Source: Poindextera sp965277425
GTDB lineage: Bacteria > Pseudomonadota > Alphaproteobacteria > Caulobacterales > Caulobacteraceae
NCBI GenBank assembly: GCA_965277425.1
Contig: CBDICR010000006.1
Coordinates: forward strand, 186,001 to 250,000
Direction of reading: 5' to 3'
DNA length: 64,000 bases
The notes below the pieces were generated by a model that saw nothing but the letters and a program-made list of their open reading frames with translations, did not search any database and had not been told where the DNA came from. Shown here piece by piece: positions 27,646 to 35,499 of the stretch. Made by a program: the position numbers and the translations under genes. How positions within the stretch are numbered: the first letter of the stretch is position 1; each line of letters begins with the position of its first letter.

Positions 27646-28074
27646 CTAGCGGCCGCGGCGCGTCGGCGCCTGACGACCGCCCTGGCCCAGGCCCATCTGC
27701 TTGGCGAGCTCGGAGCGCGCCTTGGCGTAGTTGGGGGCGACCATCGGATAGTCCTTGGGCAGACCCCATTTCGCCCGATAGTCCTCGGGGCTCATATTGT
27801 ACTTGGTGCGCAGGTGGCGCTTCAACGACTTGAATTTGCGGCCGTCTTCCAGGCAAACCAGATGGTCGGGCGTGATCGAACGCTTCACCGGCACGGCGGG
27901 CTCTTTCGGCGCGGCCTCGACCGCTTCGGCGCCGTTCGTGACGCCGGCCAGGGCGCGGTGAACGCTCTGGATCAGCGAAGGCAGTTCGCTCGCCGATACA
28001 GAATTGTTGCCGACATAGGCCGACACGATGTCCGCCGTCATCTCTATGATTTCCGATTTGTCGTCCATGTTCAT
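27646..28074 (-). CDS. mucR: MucR/Ros family zinc-finger regulator
   Basis: A 142-residue DNA-binding protein. The N-terminal oligomerisation part is KSEIIEMTADIVSAYVGNN. The zinc-finger region is LVCLEDGRKFKSLKRHLRTK, then YNMSPEDYRAKWGLPKDYPM and a basic tail. Ligands read as Cys, Asp, His, His, a known MucR/Ros variation. These proteins bind AT-rich sites and act as global, H-NS-like regulators in Alphaproteobacteria, where Caulobacter homologues belong to the cell-cycle network. AGG about 5 nt before ATG 28074 supports that start; ATG 28068 is also possible. The upstream 230 bp are AT-richer than surrounding DNA, fitting autoregulation. Confidence 0.93.
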   Translation of the reverse strand: MNMDDKSEIIEMTADIVSAYVGNNSVSASELPSLIQSVHRALAGVTNGAEAVEAAPKEPAVPVKRSITPDHLVCLEDGRKFKSLKRHLRTKYNMSPEDYRAKWGLPKDYPMVAPNYAKARSELAKQMGLGQGGRQAPTRRGR

Positions 28075-28132
28075 CTTGCCTGTCGACGTTTGAGTTTTAT
28101 GAGAAGTGCTGATTCTTGAGCTCGGTGAAATC

Positions 28133-28161
28133 TTCATAACGAGCTTGTCCCAGCGAGACAA
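28133..28161 (-). promoter_or_regulatory. candidate mucR promoter
   Basis: On the minus strand, TTGTCT (28161-28156) and TATGAA (28138-28133) are separated by exactly 17 bp, about 60 bp upstream of the mucR start. The region 28075-28304 otherwise has no gene and is unusually AT-rich, as expected for a MucR-bound regulatory region. This is a visual match only. Confidence 0.4.
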
Positions 28162-28304
28162 CAACCAACCGTGCGAATCCGATCAACAAACGCAATGAAA
28201 GAACAATTGTAGAAGATCGGAGCGTTGGTTGAGCAGAGGTTTGTTGCAGCGCTGCGATGTGGTCTTGCTTGGCCGCGCCGGCAAGTCGTCCTGACGCCGC
28301 GGCC

Positions 28305-29534
28305 TCAGCGGCTGAAGTCGGACGACAGCGCCAGCATGGCGGCGCGCTGGGGAAGCGAATATTCGTCCATCCCCTCCTCGTCGCCGTCGCGGATGGCCTT
28401 GAGCAAAGCCGGCGTCAGCGCCGAGGACAGCGACCAGTTCCAGTACCGCAGCACCGTTTGCGCCCGATCGACGGCGATCATGTCGTGGATGATCAAAACC
28501 CGCTCGAGCGCCGGCCAGAGCTCGCCGGAAGAATCGGTCTCGCGCCGGCGCAGGCCCCGCCACAAGGCCTTGATCGCCGCCTTGGGCAGGCCGGTCGCCT
28601 TGCAAAGGATGGCGATGGGCTCGCCGCCCGGATCGGTGAAGATTTTCGCCCCCGTGGTGGGCTTCAGCCCGGAGAGATAGGAGATCTCCTCGGCGATTTC
28701 GCGGGTCATGCCGGTCTGGGCGGCGGCGACGGCGTCTTCCAGGCTGTTGAACGGGCTCTTGTCGATGGCGGCGCGGTTGCGCTGGCGCCGTTCGATGAAC
28801 TGCAGCGCCTTGCGCGACAGCGGATCGGCCCATTTCTCGGCCGCCGCCAGGGAGAAAACATCGCTGGCGGCCTCCTGCAGCACCTCGCGCGATACGGCGA
28901 AGCGCTGGAGGATGGTGCGCCGGGCGTCGGCGTCGGCCCACCAGAACAGGATGTAGGCGTGGCTGGGGCGCAACTCGGCGCGCCTGAGCAGCAACGGGAT
29001 CATGCGCGTGTGCTCGCGCGTGGCGGCGACCAGGATCTCCAGCGCGTTGGACGACAGCCGCGCGGTCTCGTTGCGCAGCACCGTCTCGATCACTGGCGCC
29101 TCCATCGGCTCGACCAGGGCCTCGCAGACCAGTTCGGACAGGTCGCGGCGGGCGGCGATCAGAAGGCGGTGCTTGACGGTGGCGGTCTTGGCGCAGTCGA
29201 TCAGCTCGGTGTCGCCGAGCGAGGTGCAGGTCTCCAACACCGGGCTGGCGACCTCGATCACGTCGCGCACCAAAAGCCGGGCCAGCGCCGCGGGCGCATC
29301 GATCAGGCTGCAAAGCCGCTGCGCCACCCGCGTACGCTCATCGACCGTCGCGTCGCGCAGGATCTCGATGAGCAGGTCGGAGGTCATCGAGCGTTCGAAG
29401 GCGTTGACCCGGCTGGACGGCAGGCAAACCACGTCGGCCAGCCGCTTCAGCAGCGCCAGGCGCGCCTTCGACGGCGGCGGCGCAAGCGGCTCTTCATCTT
29501 CGGGCGCCAGGTCAAGGGGCGCGGGATCGCTCAT
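28305..29534 (-). CDS. DUF2336 domain protein (second copy)
   Basis: A 409-residue soluble helical protein of the DUF2336 family, paralogous in style to the gene at 17929-19026. It has LLIEILRDATVDERTRVAQRL and LVCEALVEPMEAPVIETVLRN followed by RLSSNALEILV, a HEAT-like arrangement. Later it has KATGLPKAAIKALWRGLRRR. No catalytic motif is seen and the function is unknown. The extra N-terminal 40 residues are acidic and Pro-rich. It stands alone, upstream of mucR on the same strand but separated by 230 bp, so it is probably a separate unit. Confidence 0.82.
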   Translation of the reverse strand: MSDPAPLDLAPEDEEPLAPPPSKARLALLKRLADVVCLPSSRVNAFERSMTSDLLIEILRDATVDERTRVAQRLCSLIDAPAALARLLVRDVIEVASPVLETCTSLGDTELIDCAKTATVKHRLLIAARRDLSELVCEALVEPMEAPVIETVLRNETARLSSNALEILVAATREHTRMIPLLLRRAELRPSHAYILFWWADADARRTILQRFAVSREVLQEAASDVFSLAAAEKWADPLSRKALQFIERRQRNRAAIDKSPFNSLEDAVAAAQTGMTREIAEEISYLSGLKPTTGAKIFTDPGGEPIAILCKATGLPKAAIKALWRGLRRRETDSSGELWPALERVLIIHDMIAVDRAQTVLRYWNWSLSSALTPALLKAIRDGDEEGMDEYSLPQRAAMLALSSDFSR

Positions 29535-29630
29535 CGGCCGCTCCGGTAGAGCGCCATTGTGGCGACCGTTAGGTTAATCGGGCGTTTGCGTGGGCGGGTT
29601 TGGCGAGGAAAGCCGAAATCGGAGCACCGC

Positions 29631-29735
29631 CTAAGGCGCCACCAGCTCCACCGTCGGGAACTCGGTTCGGTATCGTCGCGCGTCCCGGGTGAGCAGCGCC
29701 CAGCCGGTCAGAACGTTGGCGTCGATCAGGGTCAC
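29631..29735 (-). pseudogene. internally deleted VapC (PIN) toxin
   Basis: Reading from GTG 29735, 7 bp after the antitoxin stop, the frame gives VTLIDANVL, then GWALLTRDARRYRTEFPTVE, LVAP and a stop, 34 codons in all. The first nine residues are the opening strand of a PIN domain with its first catalytic Asp. The remainder is the PIN C-terminus (LLTRDARRYRTYFPTV in complete toxins). The central 80-100 residues with the other acidic residues are gone, without loss of frame. The toxin must be inactive. Confidence 0.75.
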
Positions 29736-29742
29736 GGCCCTA

Positions 29743-29970
29743 TCAGTCGCGCGTCAGGGCCATGATCTCGTCGGCGCCGAGGCCTGGGCCGGCGCGCCCG
29801 CGCAAGGCGGCGAAACGACTTGCGGCCCGCGCGCCGTCGATTTTGGGGAGGACGACACGCCCATCCTCGGCCAATTCGAACTCCACCGCCGCGCCGGGCT
29901 CGATGCCGAGGTGATCGCGCACGGGCTTGGGAATGGTGACCTGCCCCTTGCGGGTGATGGTGTTGGCCAT
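29743..29970 (-). CDS. AbrB-type VapB antitoxin, toxin partner lost
   Basis: A 75-residue swapped-hairpin AbrB-family antitoxin: ITRKGQVTIPKPVRDHLGIE, then PGAAVEFELAEDGRVVLPK, with a C-terminal toxin-binding tail ending MALTRD. It would bind operator DNA and neutralise a VapC PIN nuclease. The cognate toxin frame directly downstream survives only as a 34-codon deletion product (29631-29735), so this is an orphan antitoxin. A palindrome AGGTAATACCT (29991-30001) lies about 20 bp upstream. Confidence 0.88.
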   Translation of the reverse strand: MANTITRKGQVTIPKPVRDHLGIEPGAAVEFELAEDGRVVLPKIDGARAASRFAALRGRAGPGLGADEIMALTRD

Positions 29971-29990
29971 GACGGCGCCGGCAAATCCAG

Positions 29991-30001
29991 AGGTAATACC
30001 T
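29991..30001. promoter_or_regulatory. putative VapB operator palindrome
   Basis: AGGTAATACCT is an inverted repeat (AGGT, 3-nt centre, ACCT) located 20 bp before the VapB ATG on the minus strand, where autorepressing antitoxin operators usually lie. Confidence 0.35.
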
Positions 30002-30039
30002 AGGCCGTTTCCATGCGGGCCGCCAAGGATCGCCGCGCT

Positions 30040-30918
30040 TCAGCCGAACTCCGGCGGCGTCCAGTCGGGCCAGATGTCCGGGAGATCCTTGCAGACGCTG
30101 TTGGGGAACACAGCGGCGCGCTTTTCGAGGAAGGCGTTGACGCCTTCGCGCACGTCGGCCTGGGCGCCGCGGCTCTGGATGGCGCGTGAGTCGGCGCGGT
30201 GGGCGTGCATGGGATGCTCGGCGCCGGCCATGCGCCAGATCATCTGGCGGGTCAGCGCGATGGAGACCGGCGCGGTGTTGTCGACGATCTCGCGGGCGAG
30301 CGCGCGGGCGGCGGGCAAGAGATCCTGCGGCTCGTGCACCGAGCGGACCAGGCCGCGCTCAAGCGCCTCGGACGCCGGGAAGACGCGGCCGGTATAGCAC
30401 CATTCCAACGCCGTCTGGACGCCCACCAGCTTGGACAGGAACCAGGATGAGGCCGCTTCCGGCGCAAGGCCGCGGCGGGCGAAGACGAAGCCGTAGCGCG
30501 CCGCCGTCGAGGCCATGCGGATGTCCATGGCCAACTGCATGGTGACGCCGATCCCGACGGCCGCGCCGTTCACCGCGGCGATCACCGGTTTCAGGCTCTC
30601 ATAGATACGCAAGGTGAGCCGCCCGCCGCCGTCGCGCTCGACGCCGTTGACGCGAACCGAGTCCCGCGCCGGATCGGGCCGAGCGTTACGGTCGAAGGTC
30701 GCTCCGCCGCCTGAGAGGTCGGCGCCGGCGCAGAAGCCGCGGCCCGCGCCGGTGACGATCACCACCCTGACCGCATCGTCGGCGTCGGTGGCGTCGAAGG
30801 CCGCGATCATGTCCAGCATCATCTGGTTGGTGAAGGCGTTCAGCCTGTCCGGCCGATTGAGCGTGATGGTCGCCATGCCGTCCTCGACGTCATAGAGGAT
30901 GGTTTCGAATTGCGGCAT
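30040..30918 (-). CDS. enoyl-CoA hydratase/isomerase family protein
   Basis: A 292-residue crotonase-fold enzyme acting on acyl-CoA thioesters in fatty-acid or related catabolism. The oxyanion-hole blocks are GRGFCAGADLSGGG near residue 65 and NGAAVGIGVTMQLAMD near residue 118. The second catalytic Glu lies in RRGLAPEAASSW. The C-terminal extension DLPDIWPDWTPPEFG is typical of the longer alphaproteobacterial hydratases. It is divergent from a GMC oxidoreductase gene across 130 bp that contains GCTTG-GTCAGT-CAAGC, so the two may be co-regulated. The precise substrate cannot be told. Confidence 0.9.
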   Translation of the reverse strand: MPQFETILYDVEDGMATITLNRPDRLNAFTNQMMLDMIAAFDATDADDAVRVVIVTGAGRGFCAGADLSGGGATFDRNARPDPARDSVRVNGVERDGGGRLTLRIYESLKPVIAAVNGAAVGIGVTMQLAMDIRMASTAARYGFVFARRGLAPEAASSWFLSKLVGVQTALEWCYTGRVFPASEALERGLVRSVHEPQDLLPAARALAREIVDNTAPVSIALTRQMIWRMAGAEHPMHAHRADSRAIQSRGAQADVREGVNAFLEKRAAVFPNSVCKDLPDIWPDWTPPEFG

Positions 30919-30961
30919 CGACAGTCCTCCATTGATTAGCGCTCAGGCCGCGCCGGCTGAC

Positions 30962-30977
30962 GCTTGGTCAGTCAAGC
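30962..30977. promoter_or_regulatory. inverted repeat between divergent genes
   Basis: GCTTG (30962-30966) and CAAGC (30973-30977) flank GTCAGT in the 130-bp gap between the divergent hydratase and GMC oxidoreductase genes. It could be an operator shared by both. The arms are short, so this is tentative. Confidence 0.25.
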
Positions 30978-31048
30978 CGACCCTTTACGGACGCCCCGGC
31001 GCCACGTCATAACCGGCTTAACAACGATAATCTTCGAGGAAGCGCATC

Positions 31049-32719
31049 ATGGCCGAGCCAATATTGGCCGACTACATCGTGGTGGGGGCCGGATCGGCGG
31101 GCTGCGTGCTAGCCAACCGGCTGACCGCGGACGGCAAGACCAGGGTGCTGTTGCTGGAAGCCGGCGGCGACGACCGGCCGACCAAGAACCTCGGCCAGTT
31201 CATGTCCAACCTCATGATCCACGTGCCGGTGGGCTATTCGCAGACCCTGAAGGACCCGAAGGTCAACTGGCTCTATCCGACCGAGCCGGACCCGGTCACC
31301 GGCCGGGCCCATGTCTGGCCGCGCGGCAAGGTGCTGGGCGGTTCCTCCTCGATCAATGGCCTGCTCTATATCCGCGGCCAGCACGCCGACTATGACGGCT
31401 GGCGCCAGCTCGGCTGCGAAGGCTGGGCCTGGGACGACGTGCGTCCCTACTTCCTGCGCGCCGAGCACCAGGAGCGCGCCGGGCTGGACGACCACCACGG
31501 CACGGGCGGACCGCTCAATGTCTCCGACGTGACGCAGACGCACGAGGTCTCCAACGCCGTCATCGAGGCCTGTGTCGAGGCGGGCATCCCACGCAACCCC
31601 GACGTCAACGGAGCCGACCAGGAAGGCGTCGGCTACTACCAGCTGACCGTCAAGAACGGCCAGCGCTGTTCGGCGGCCGTGGCCTATCTGCATCCGGTGA
31701 TGAACCGGCCGAACCTGCGCGTCGAGACCGGCGCGCTGGCCACTCGCGTCCTTTTCGAGGGCAAGCGGGCGACCGGCATCGAATTCGTCCAGAACGGCGA
31801 GACCCGGACAGCGAAGGCTTCGGCCGAGGTGATCCTCTGCGGCGGGGCGATCAACTCGCCGCAGCTGCTGCAGCTTTCCGGCGTCGGCCCGGGCGATCTG
31901 CTGCGCGAAAAGGGCGTCGCCGTGGTCGCCGACCTGCCCGGCGTCGGCGAGAACCTGCAAGACCACTACGTCATGACCAATACCTATCGGCTGAAGCCGG
32001 GCACGGTGTCGGTCAACGAGCTGACCAAGGGGACGCGCTTCCTCGGCGAGACGCTGAAATACATCTTTCAGCGCAAGGGCCTGCTCAGCCTTTCGGCGGC
32101 CCATATCGCGGTCTTCTGCAAGTCGCGGCCGGAACTTTCCAGCCCCGATATCCAGTTTCACATCCTGCCGGCGACCATGGACACCCAGAAGCTGATGGAG
32201 CAGCAGGTGATGGAGCTGGAGGGCCAGCCCGGCCTGACCATCGCGCCCTGCCAGGTGCGCCCGGAAAGCCGCGGGAGCATCCGGATCAAGTCGTCCAATC
32301 CCGCCGAATACCCCTCGATCCAGCCCAACTACCTATCCGATCCGATCGACCAGCAGGTCGCGGTCGCCGCCCTGAAATGGGGCCGCAAGATCGCCGCCCA
32401 GCCGGCCCTGGCGCAATGGATCGAGAGCGAAATGCTGCCGGGTCCGGACTTCCAGACCGACGAGATGCTGCTGGGCTTCGCGCGCATGGCCGGCTCGACC
32501 ATCTATCACCCGGTCGGCACCTGTCAGATGGGCTCAGGCCCCGCCGCGGTGGTCGATCCGCAGCTGCGGGTGCATGGGATCGAAGGCCTGCGCGTCGTCG
32601 ACGCCTCGATCATGCCGCGGCTGGTCTCCGGCAACACCAACGCGCCGACCATCATGATCGCCGAGAAGGCCGCCGACATGATCCTGGGCAAGGCGCTGGC
32701 CGGGGCGTTGGCGGCCTGA
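31049..32719 (+). CDS. GMC-family FAD alcohol/choline dehydrogenase
   Basis: A 556-residue flavoprotein. The N-terminal FAD-binding motif is VVGAGSAGCVLANRL with LLLEAGG. GMC signature 1 is in GKVLGGSSSINGLLYIRG, signature 2 in GGAINSPQLLQLSGVGP. The C-terminal catalytic His region is YHPVGTCQMG, followed by RVVDASIMPRLVSGNTNAPT. It oxidises an alcohol to an aldehyde; BetA-like choline dehydrogenases share this layout, but no betaine genes are adjacent. With the CYP153 P450 and acyl-CoA enzymes it could serve alcohol oxidation, which is inference. ATG at 31049 follows GAGGAAGCGCATC. Confidence 0.93.
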   Translation: MAEPILADYIVVGAGSAGCVLANRLTADGKTRVLLLEAGGDDRPTKNLGQFMSNLMIHVPVGYSQTLKDPKVNWLYPTEPDPVTGRAHVWPRGKVLGGSSSINGLLYIRGQHADYDGWRQLGCEGWAWDDVRPYFLRAEHQERAGLDDHHGTGGPLNVSDVTQTHEVSNAVIEACVEAGIPRNPDVNGADQEGVGYYQLTVKNGQRCSAAVAYLHPVMNRPNLRVETGALATRVLFEGKRATGIEFVQNGETRTAKASAEVILCGGAINSPQLLQLSGVGPGDLLREKGVAVVADLPGVGENLQDHYVMTNTYRLKPGTVSVNELTKGTRFLGETLKYIFQRKGLLSLSAAHIAVFCKSRPELSSPDIQFHILPATMDTQKLMEQQVMELEGQPGLTIAPCQVRPESRGSIRIKSSNPAEYPSIQPNYLSDPIDQQVAVAALKWGRKIAAQPALAQWIESEMLPGPDFQTDEMLLGFARMAGSTIYHPVGTCQMGSGPAAVVDPQLRVHGIEGLRVVDASIMPRLVSGNTNAPTIMIAEKAADMILGKALAGALAA

Positions 32720-32725
32720 GCGGAG

Positions 32726-33133
32726 TCAGGCGAGCGCCGACACAACGTCGGTGTGCGTGAAGTCGTCGCCGATGAACAGCAGCGGCAGATTTCGCGTCTT
32801 GGCGAGCGCGTAGGCGAAACAGTCACTGTAGTTCAGCCGCGCCGGATGGCCGAAACCGCGACCGTATCGGACGCGGGCATCGAGCGCCAAGCGCGCCTGG
32901 GCCTCGTTGATCGGCGCAAGCGCGACATTGGCGGCGCTCAGGAAATCATGAAATCCATCGAGCATTCGCTGCACGGCGAGAGGATTGCGTTGGGCGAGCA
33001 CCTGTCCAGTCTCGACGTAGTTGGCGACGGATAGGAGACTCTCCGTCTCAAGAGACAAACGTCTGGCCAGTTCGGGTCCCGCCGGCTCGCCGAGTATGAC
33101 GGCGACGATCGCGGAGCTGTCGACGACGATCAA
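32726..33133 (-). CDS. VapC-type PIN-domain toxin
   Basis: A 135-residue PIN RNase. Acidic residues are in VVDSSAIVAVILGE (first Asp), NYVETGQVLAQR (Glu) and LNYSDCFAYALAK (Asp), with a final FIGDDFTHTDV. The start is a TTG at 33133 that overlaps the antitoxin TGA (TTGA), so production is coupled to the antitoxin; an ORF from 33160 would overlap the antitoxin gene further. This is a complete type II toxin gene, in contrast to the deleted VapC at 29631. It converges with the GMC oxidoreductase gene, 6 bp away. Confidence 0.9.
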   Translation of the reverse strand: MIVVDSSAIVAVILGEPAGPELARRLSLETESLLSVANYVETGQVLAQRNPLAVQRMLDGFHDFLSAANVALAPINEAQARLALDARVRYGRGFGHPARLNYSDCFAYALAKTRNLPLLFIGDDFTHTDVVSALA

Positions 33134-33384
33134 TCCGTGTCGCCCGAAGCTTCGTCCCACTCTTCCTTGGTGACGGGCCGAGTATCCAGTCCAGGCCGCA
33201 TTCTCGCCAGTATGATATTCAACTCGGCCAGCTTCTGCTTCGGCGTGCGGAGCGCCGCCTGTTCCTCCCGCTCAAGCCGCTCGCGCAGGGCCACGGTTAC
33301 AGCCTCGGTCATCGTCTCACCCTTGAGCTGGGCGAGCTTGCGCGCCAATCGGTCGGCTTCATCGGTCTTGATGCTCAACGCCAA
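33130..33384 (-). CDS. VapB-type antitoxin (RHH-like)
   Basis: An 84-residue antitoxin. The N-terminal ALSIKTDEADRLARKLAQLK, then GETMTEAVTVALRERLERE, is the ribbon-helix-helix-like DNA-binding part shared by VapB/PSK-type antitoxins. The C-terminal half is a charged toxin-binding tail. The start is TTG at 33384, with AAGGAG 8 nt upstream; the frame extends to 33429 but without a better ribosome site. The operator TCTAGA-N7-TCTAGA lies just upstream. It forms an operon with the PIN toxin, with a 4-bp overlap. Confidence 0.88.
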   Translation of the reverse strand: MALSIKTDEADRLARKLAQLKGETMTEAVTVALRERLEREEQAALRTPKQKLAELNIILARMRPGLDTRPVTKEEWDEASGDTD

Positions 33385-33396
33385 GACGAAGCTCCT

Positions 33397-33415
33397 TCTA
33401 GAAACCAAATCTAGA
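33397..33415. promoter_or_regulatory. VapBC operator candidate TCTAGA-N7-TCTAGA
   Basis: Two copies of the self-complementary hexamer TCTAGA (33397-33402 and 33410-33415) are spaced by seven A-rich bases directly before the antitoxin ribosome site. A 13-bp repeat distance places both on nearly the same DNA face, as expected for cooperative ribbon-helix-helix dimers. It would serve autoregulation of the vapBC operon. Confidence 0.5.
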
Positions 33416-33500
33416 CAACTTGGCCCCATGGTGCAACGGGCGGCTCGCGAGCCTCAATGGCGGCGGTGTCCAATCGCCTTGCCGACCGCATCGCCAACCT

Positions 33501-34061
33501 TCACGCCGCGCCGCCGAACGCGACATCCTCGCTCTTCACCGTCCCCGCCGTCCGGCCAGGCGCCGTCTGGTAGGTCCAGTAGAGGTTGGTGTGCGCGATG
33601 ACCTTGTCCGGCGGCGGCGCGCCCCAGGCCGTCTGGTCCTCGGTCGTGTGGGCGTCGCTGACCAGGCTCGCGTCGTAGCCTCTGGCCAGCGCGCCGTGCA
33701 GCGTCGAGCGGATACAGGCATCGGTCTGCGCGCCGACGACGATCAGCCGCCCGATTGCGAGACCCGACAGCACGGTCTCGAGGCGGGTGTCCTCGAAGGC
33801 GTCGCCATAGGTCTTCTCGACCAGCGGCTCGGCGTCGTCCGGCGTCAGTTCCGGGACGATCCGCCAGTTATCGCTCCCCTTGGCAAGCTGTTTGTCGGAA
33901 TGCTGGACCCAGACGACGGGGACCCGTTCGCGCCGCGCCTTCTCGACAAGGCTGGCGATGTTGGCGACCACCGCGTCGCGCTCGTGAGCGCCGGCGACGA
34001 CGCCGTTCTGCACATCGACGACAAGGAGCGCGGTGTTCGGCCGGTTTTCAAGTGTGGTCAT
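33501..34061 (-). CDS. isochorismatase-fold cysteine hydrolase
   Basis: A 186-residue cytosolic hydrolase. The catalytic triad is visible as Asp16 (LLVVDVQNG), Lys83 (LVEKTYGDAF) and Cys116 (GAQTDACIRSTL). The cis-peptide region is VGAQTDA. This superfamily includes nicotinamidases, N-carbamoylsarcosine amidases and isochorismatases; the generic short form here does not allow a substrate call. ATG at 34061. It is followed, beyond 68 bp of non-coding DNA on its 5' side, by the insertion sequence. Confidence 0.9.
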   Translation of the reverse strand: MTTLENRPNTALLVVDVQNGVVAGAHERDAVVANIASLVEKARRERVPVVWVQHSDKQLAKGSDNWRIVPELTPDDAEPLVEKTYGDAFEDTRLETVLSGLAIGRLIVVGAQTDACIRSTLHGALARGYDASLVSDAHTTEDQTAWGAPPPDKVIAHTNLYWTYQTAPGRTAGTVKSEDVAFGGAA

Positions 34062-34115
34062 GATCCGCCTCGCTTACGGCAGGCGCAATCTAGGTCGCCC
34101 CGCCGGCAAGGCAAC

Positions 34116-34129
34116 CCGTGGCGCTTACG
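34116..34129 (+). repeat. left flanking direct repeat of the IS
   Basis: CCGTGGCGCTTACG here is repeated identically at 35500-35513, on the other side of the insertion sequence. It is the likely target-site duplication, 14 bp long. Confidence 0.7.
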
Positions 34130-34209
34130 TGTGGCTAGCTCGTGATCTGTCCGGAGTTTGTAGCTCGTGAAGTGTCCGGTTTCTTTCGCCTCTGGAATGA
34201 GGGGCTGGA

Positions 34210-35388
34210 ATGGACCGGGCGCGGATCAACGAGAGCATACGCAGGATGCGGTTTGAGGAGCTGTTGGATCGCCATGAGCGGGGCGAGCTTGGCCAGGAGG
34301 CGGCGGCGGAGATGTTGGGGATCAGCGAGCGGACGTTCCGGCGCTGGCGCGACCGGCTGCACGACGAAGGGCCGGCCGGCTTGGCCGATCGTCGCTTGCG
34401 GCCATCGAGCCGGCGCGCGGCGAAGGCGGAGATTGAGCGAATGCTGGGGCTGTATCGGGCGCACTATGGCGACTTCACGGTGCAGCATTTCCACGAGCAG
34501 TTGGTGAAGCGGCACGCCTACAAGCTGGGCTACACGGTGACCAAGGCCTGGCTGCAACGGTCGGGGTTGGTCCGGGCGGCGCCGAAGCGCTCGGCGCACC
34601 GCAAGAAGCGGCCCAGGCGGCCGATGGTTGGCATGATGCTGCACCAGGACGCCTCGATGCACGCCTGGCTGCCGGGCGACGGGCGCAAGTACGATCTGGT
34701 GGTCACCCTGGATGACGCCACCAGCGCCATCTATTCGGCCTTCCTGGTCGACGAGGAGGGCACGGTCTCCACCTTTCGCGGCCTGAGCGAGGTGATCGAA
34801 CGCCATGGGCTGTTCTGCTCGCTCTACACCGACCGTGGCAGCCACTATTTCTTCACACCCGAGGCCGGCGGCAAGGTCTCCAGGACGGCGCTGACCCAGG
34901 TCGGCCGGGCCCTGGCCCAGCTCGGCATCGAGCACATCGCCGCCTATTCGCCCCAGGCGCGCGGACGCTCGGAGCGAGCCTTCCTCACCCTTCAGGACCG
35001 CCTGCCCAAGGAACTGGCCCTGGCCGGCATCACCGGCGTCGACGCCGCCAATCGTTGGCTCACCGAGACCTATATCGGCGAGCACAACGCCCGTTTCGCC
35101 GTCCCGGCCGAGCAGGAGGGCTCGGGCTTCGTGGCCGATCACGCCGGCCTGGCGCGCGAAATCCTCTGCGTCCAGGAAGAGCGCACCGTCGGCAACGACA
35201 ACACCGTCAGGTGGAAGACCCTGCGCCTGCAGCTGCCGCCCAGCCGGCTCAGACCCCATTTCGTCAAGACCAGCGTCCGGGTCCACGAATACCCCGACGG
35301 CTGCATCGCCATCTTCTGGGGACCCCATCGGCTCGCCGACTACGACGCCGACGGCGCCATCCAAGACCACAAGGACAAGGCCGCGTGA
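34210..35388 (+). CDS. ISNCY/IS1202-family transposase
   Basis: A 392-residue DDE transposase. The N-terminal helix-turn-helix pair is in GQEAAAEMLGISERTFRRWR, and the linker carries a basic run (KRSAHRKKRPRRP). The rve-type catalytic core has Asp in MLHQDASMHAWL, Asp in SLYTDRGSHYF and Glu in SPQARGRSERAFLTL. The whole frame is intact with no stops or shifts. ATG at 34210 lies inside the left terminal region, after GAATGAGGGGCTGGA. Transcription ends at the palindrome 35409-35438. Confidence 0.93.
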   Translation: MDRARINESIRRMRFEELLDRHERGELGQEAAAEMLGISERTFRRWRDRLHDEGPAGLADRRLRPSSRRAAKAEIERMLGLYRAHYGDFTVQHFHEQLVKRHAYKLGYTVTKAWLQRSGLVRAAPKRSAHRKKRPRRPMVGMMLHQDASMHAWLPGDGRKYDLVVTLDDATSAIYSAFLVDEEGTVSTFRGLSEVIERHGLFCSLYTDRGSHYFFTPEAGGKVSRTALTQVGRALAQLGIEHIAAYSPQARGRSERAFLTLQDRLPKELALAGITGVDAANRWLTETYIGEHNARFAVPAEQEGSGFVADHAGLAREILCVQEERTVGNDNTVRWKTLRLQLPPSRLRPHFVKTSVRVHEYPDGCIAIFWGPHRLADYDADGAIQDHKDKAA

Positions 35389-35408
35389 CACGCTCCACAA
35401 ACGGCCGT

Positions 35409-35438
35409 TTTTGCTCCGGGGCATGCCCCGGAGCAAAA
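35409..35438. terminator. perfect 30-bp palindrome after transposase
   Basis: TTTTGCTCCGGGGC (35409-35422) and GCCCCGGAGCAAAA (35425-35438) are exact inverses around a central AT. The A/T tails on both sides make it a bidirectional intrinsic terminator inside the insertion sequence; it would also block outside transcription from entering the transposase gene. Confidence 0.7.
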
Positions 35439-35499
35439 CAAGAACGAGCGGACAGATCACGCGCTACCAAAACCGGACATCTTTACGCGCTAGCGACAG

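Larger units (their letters stand above)
34130..35498 (+). mobile_element. IS1202/ISNCY-type insertion sequence, complete
   Basis: A 1369-bp element. The left end reads TGTGGCTAGCTCGTGATCTG and the right end, on the opposite strand, TGTCGCTAGCGCGTAAAGAT. Each end carries two tandem copies of a TAGCkCGT...TGTCCG motif, about 25 bp apart, presumably transposase sites. One intact transposase gene fills the element and a perfect palindrome terminates it. Flanking 14-bp direct repeats (34116-34129 and 35500-35513) indicate transposition as a unit and long target duplications, which are known for IS1202-type elements. The copy looks recent and potentially active. Confidence 0.85.

Noticed and set aside
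33418..33475. tRNA-like stretch near GGCCCCATGGTGCAACGG
   Set aside because: It begins like a tRNA (acceptor and D-arm-like bases), but no anticodon stem, GGTTCGA loop or matching acceptor 3' strand follows. At most a decayed fragment.
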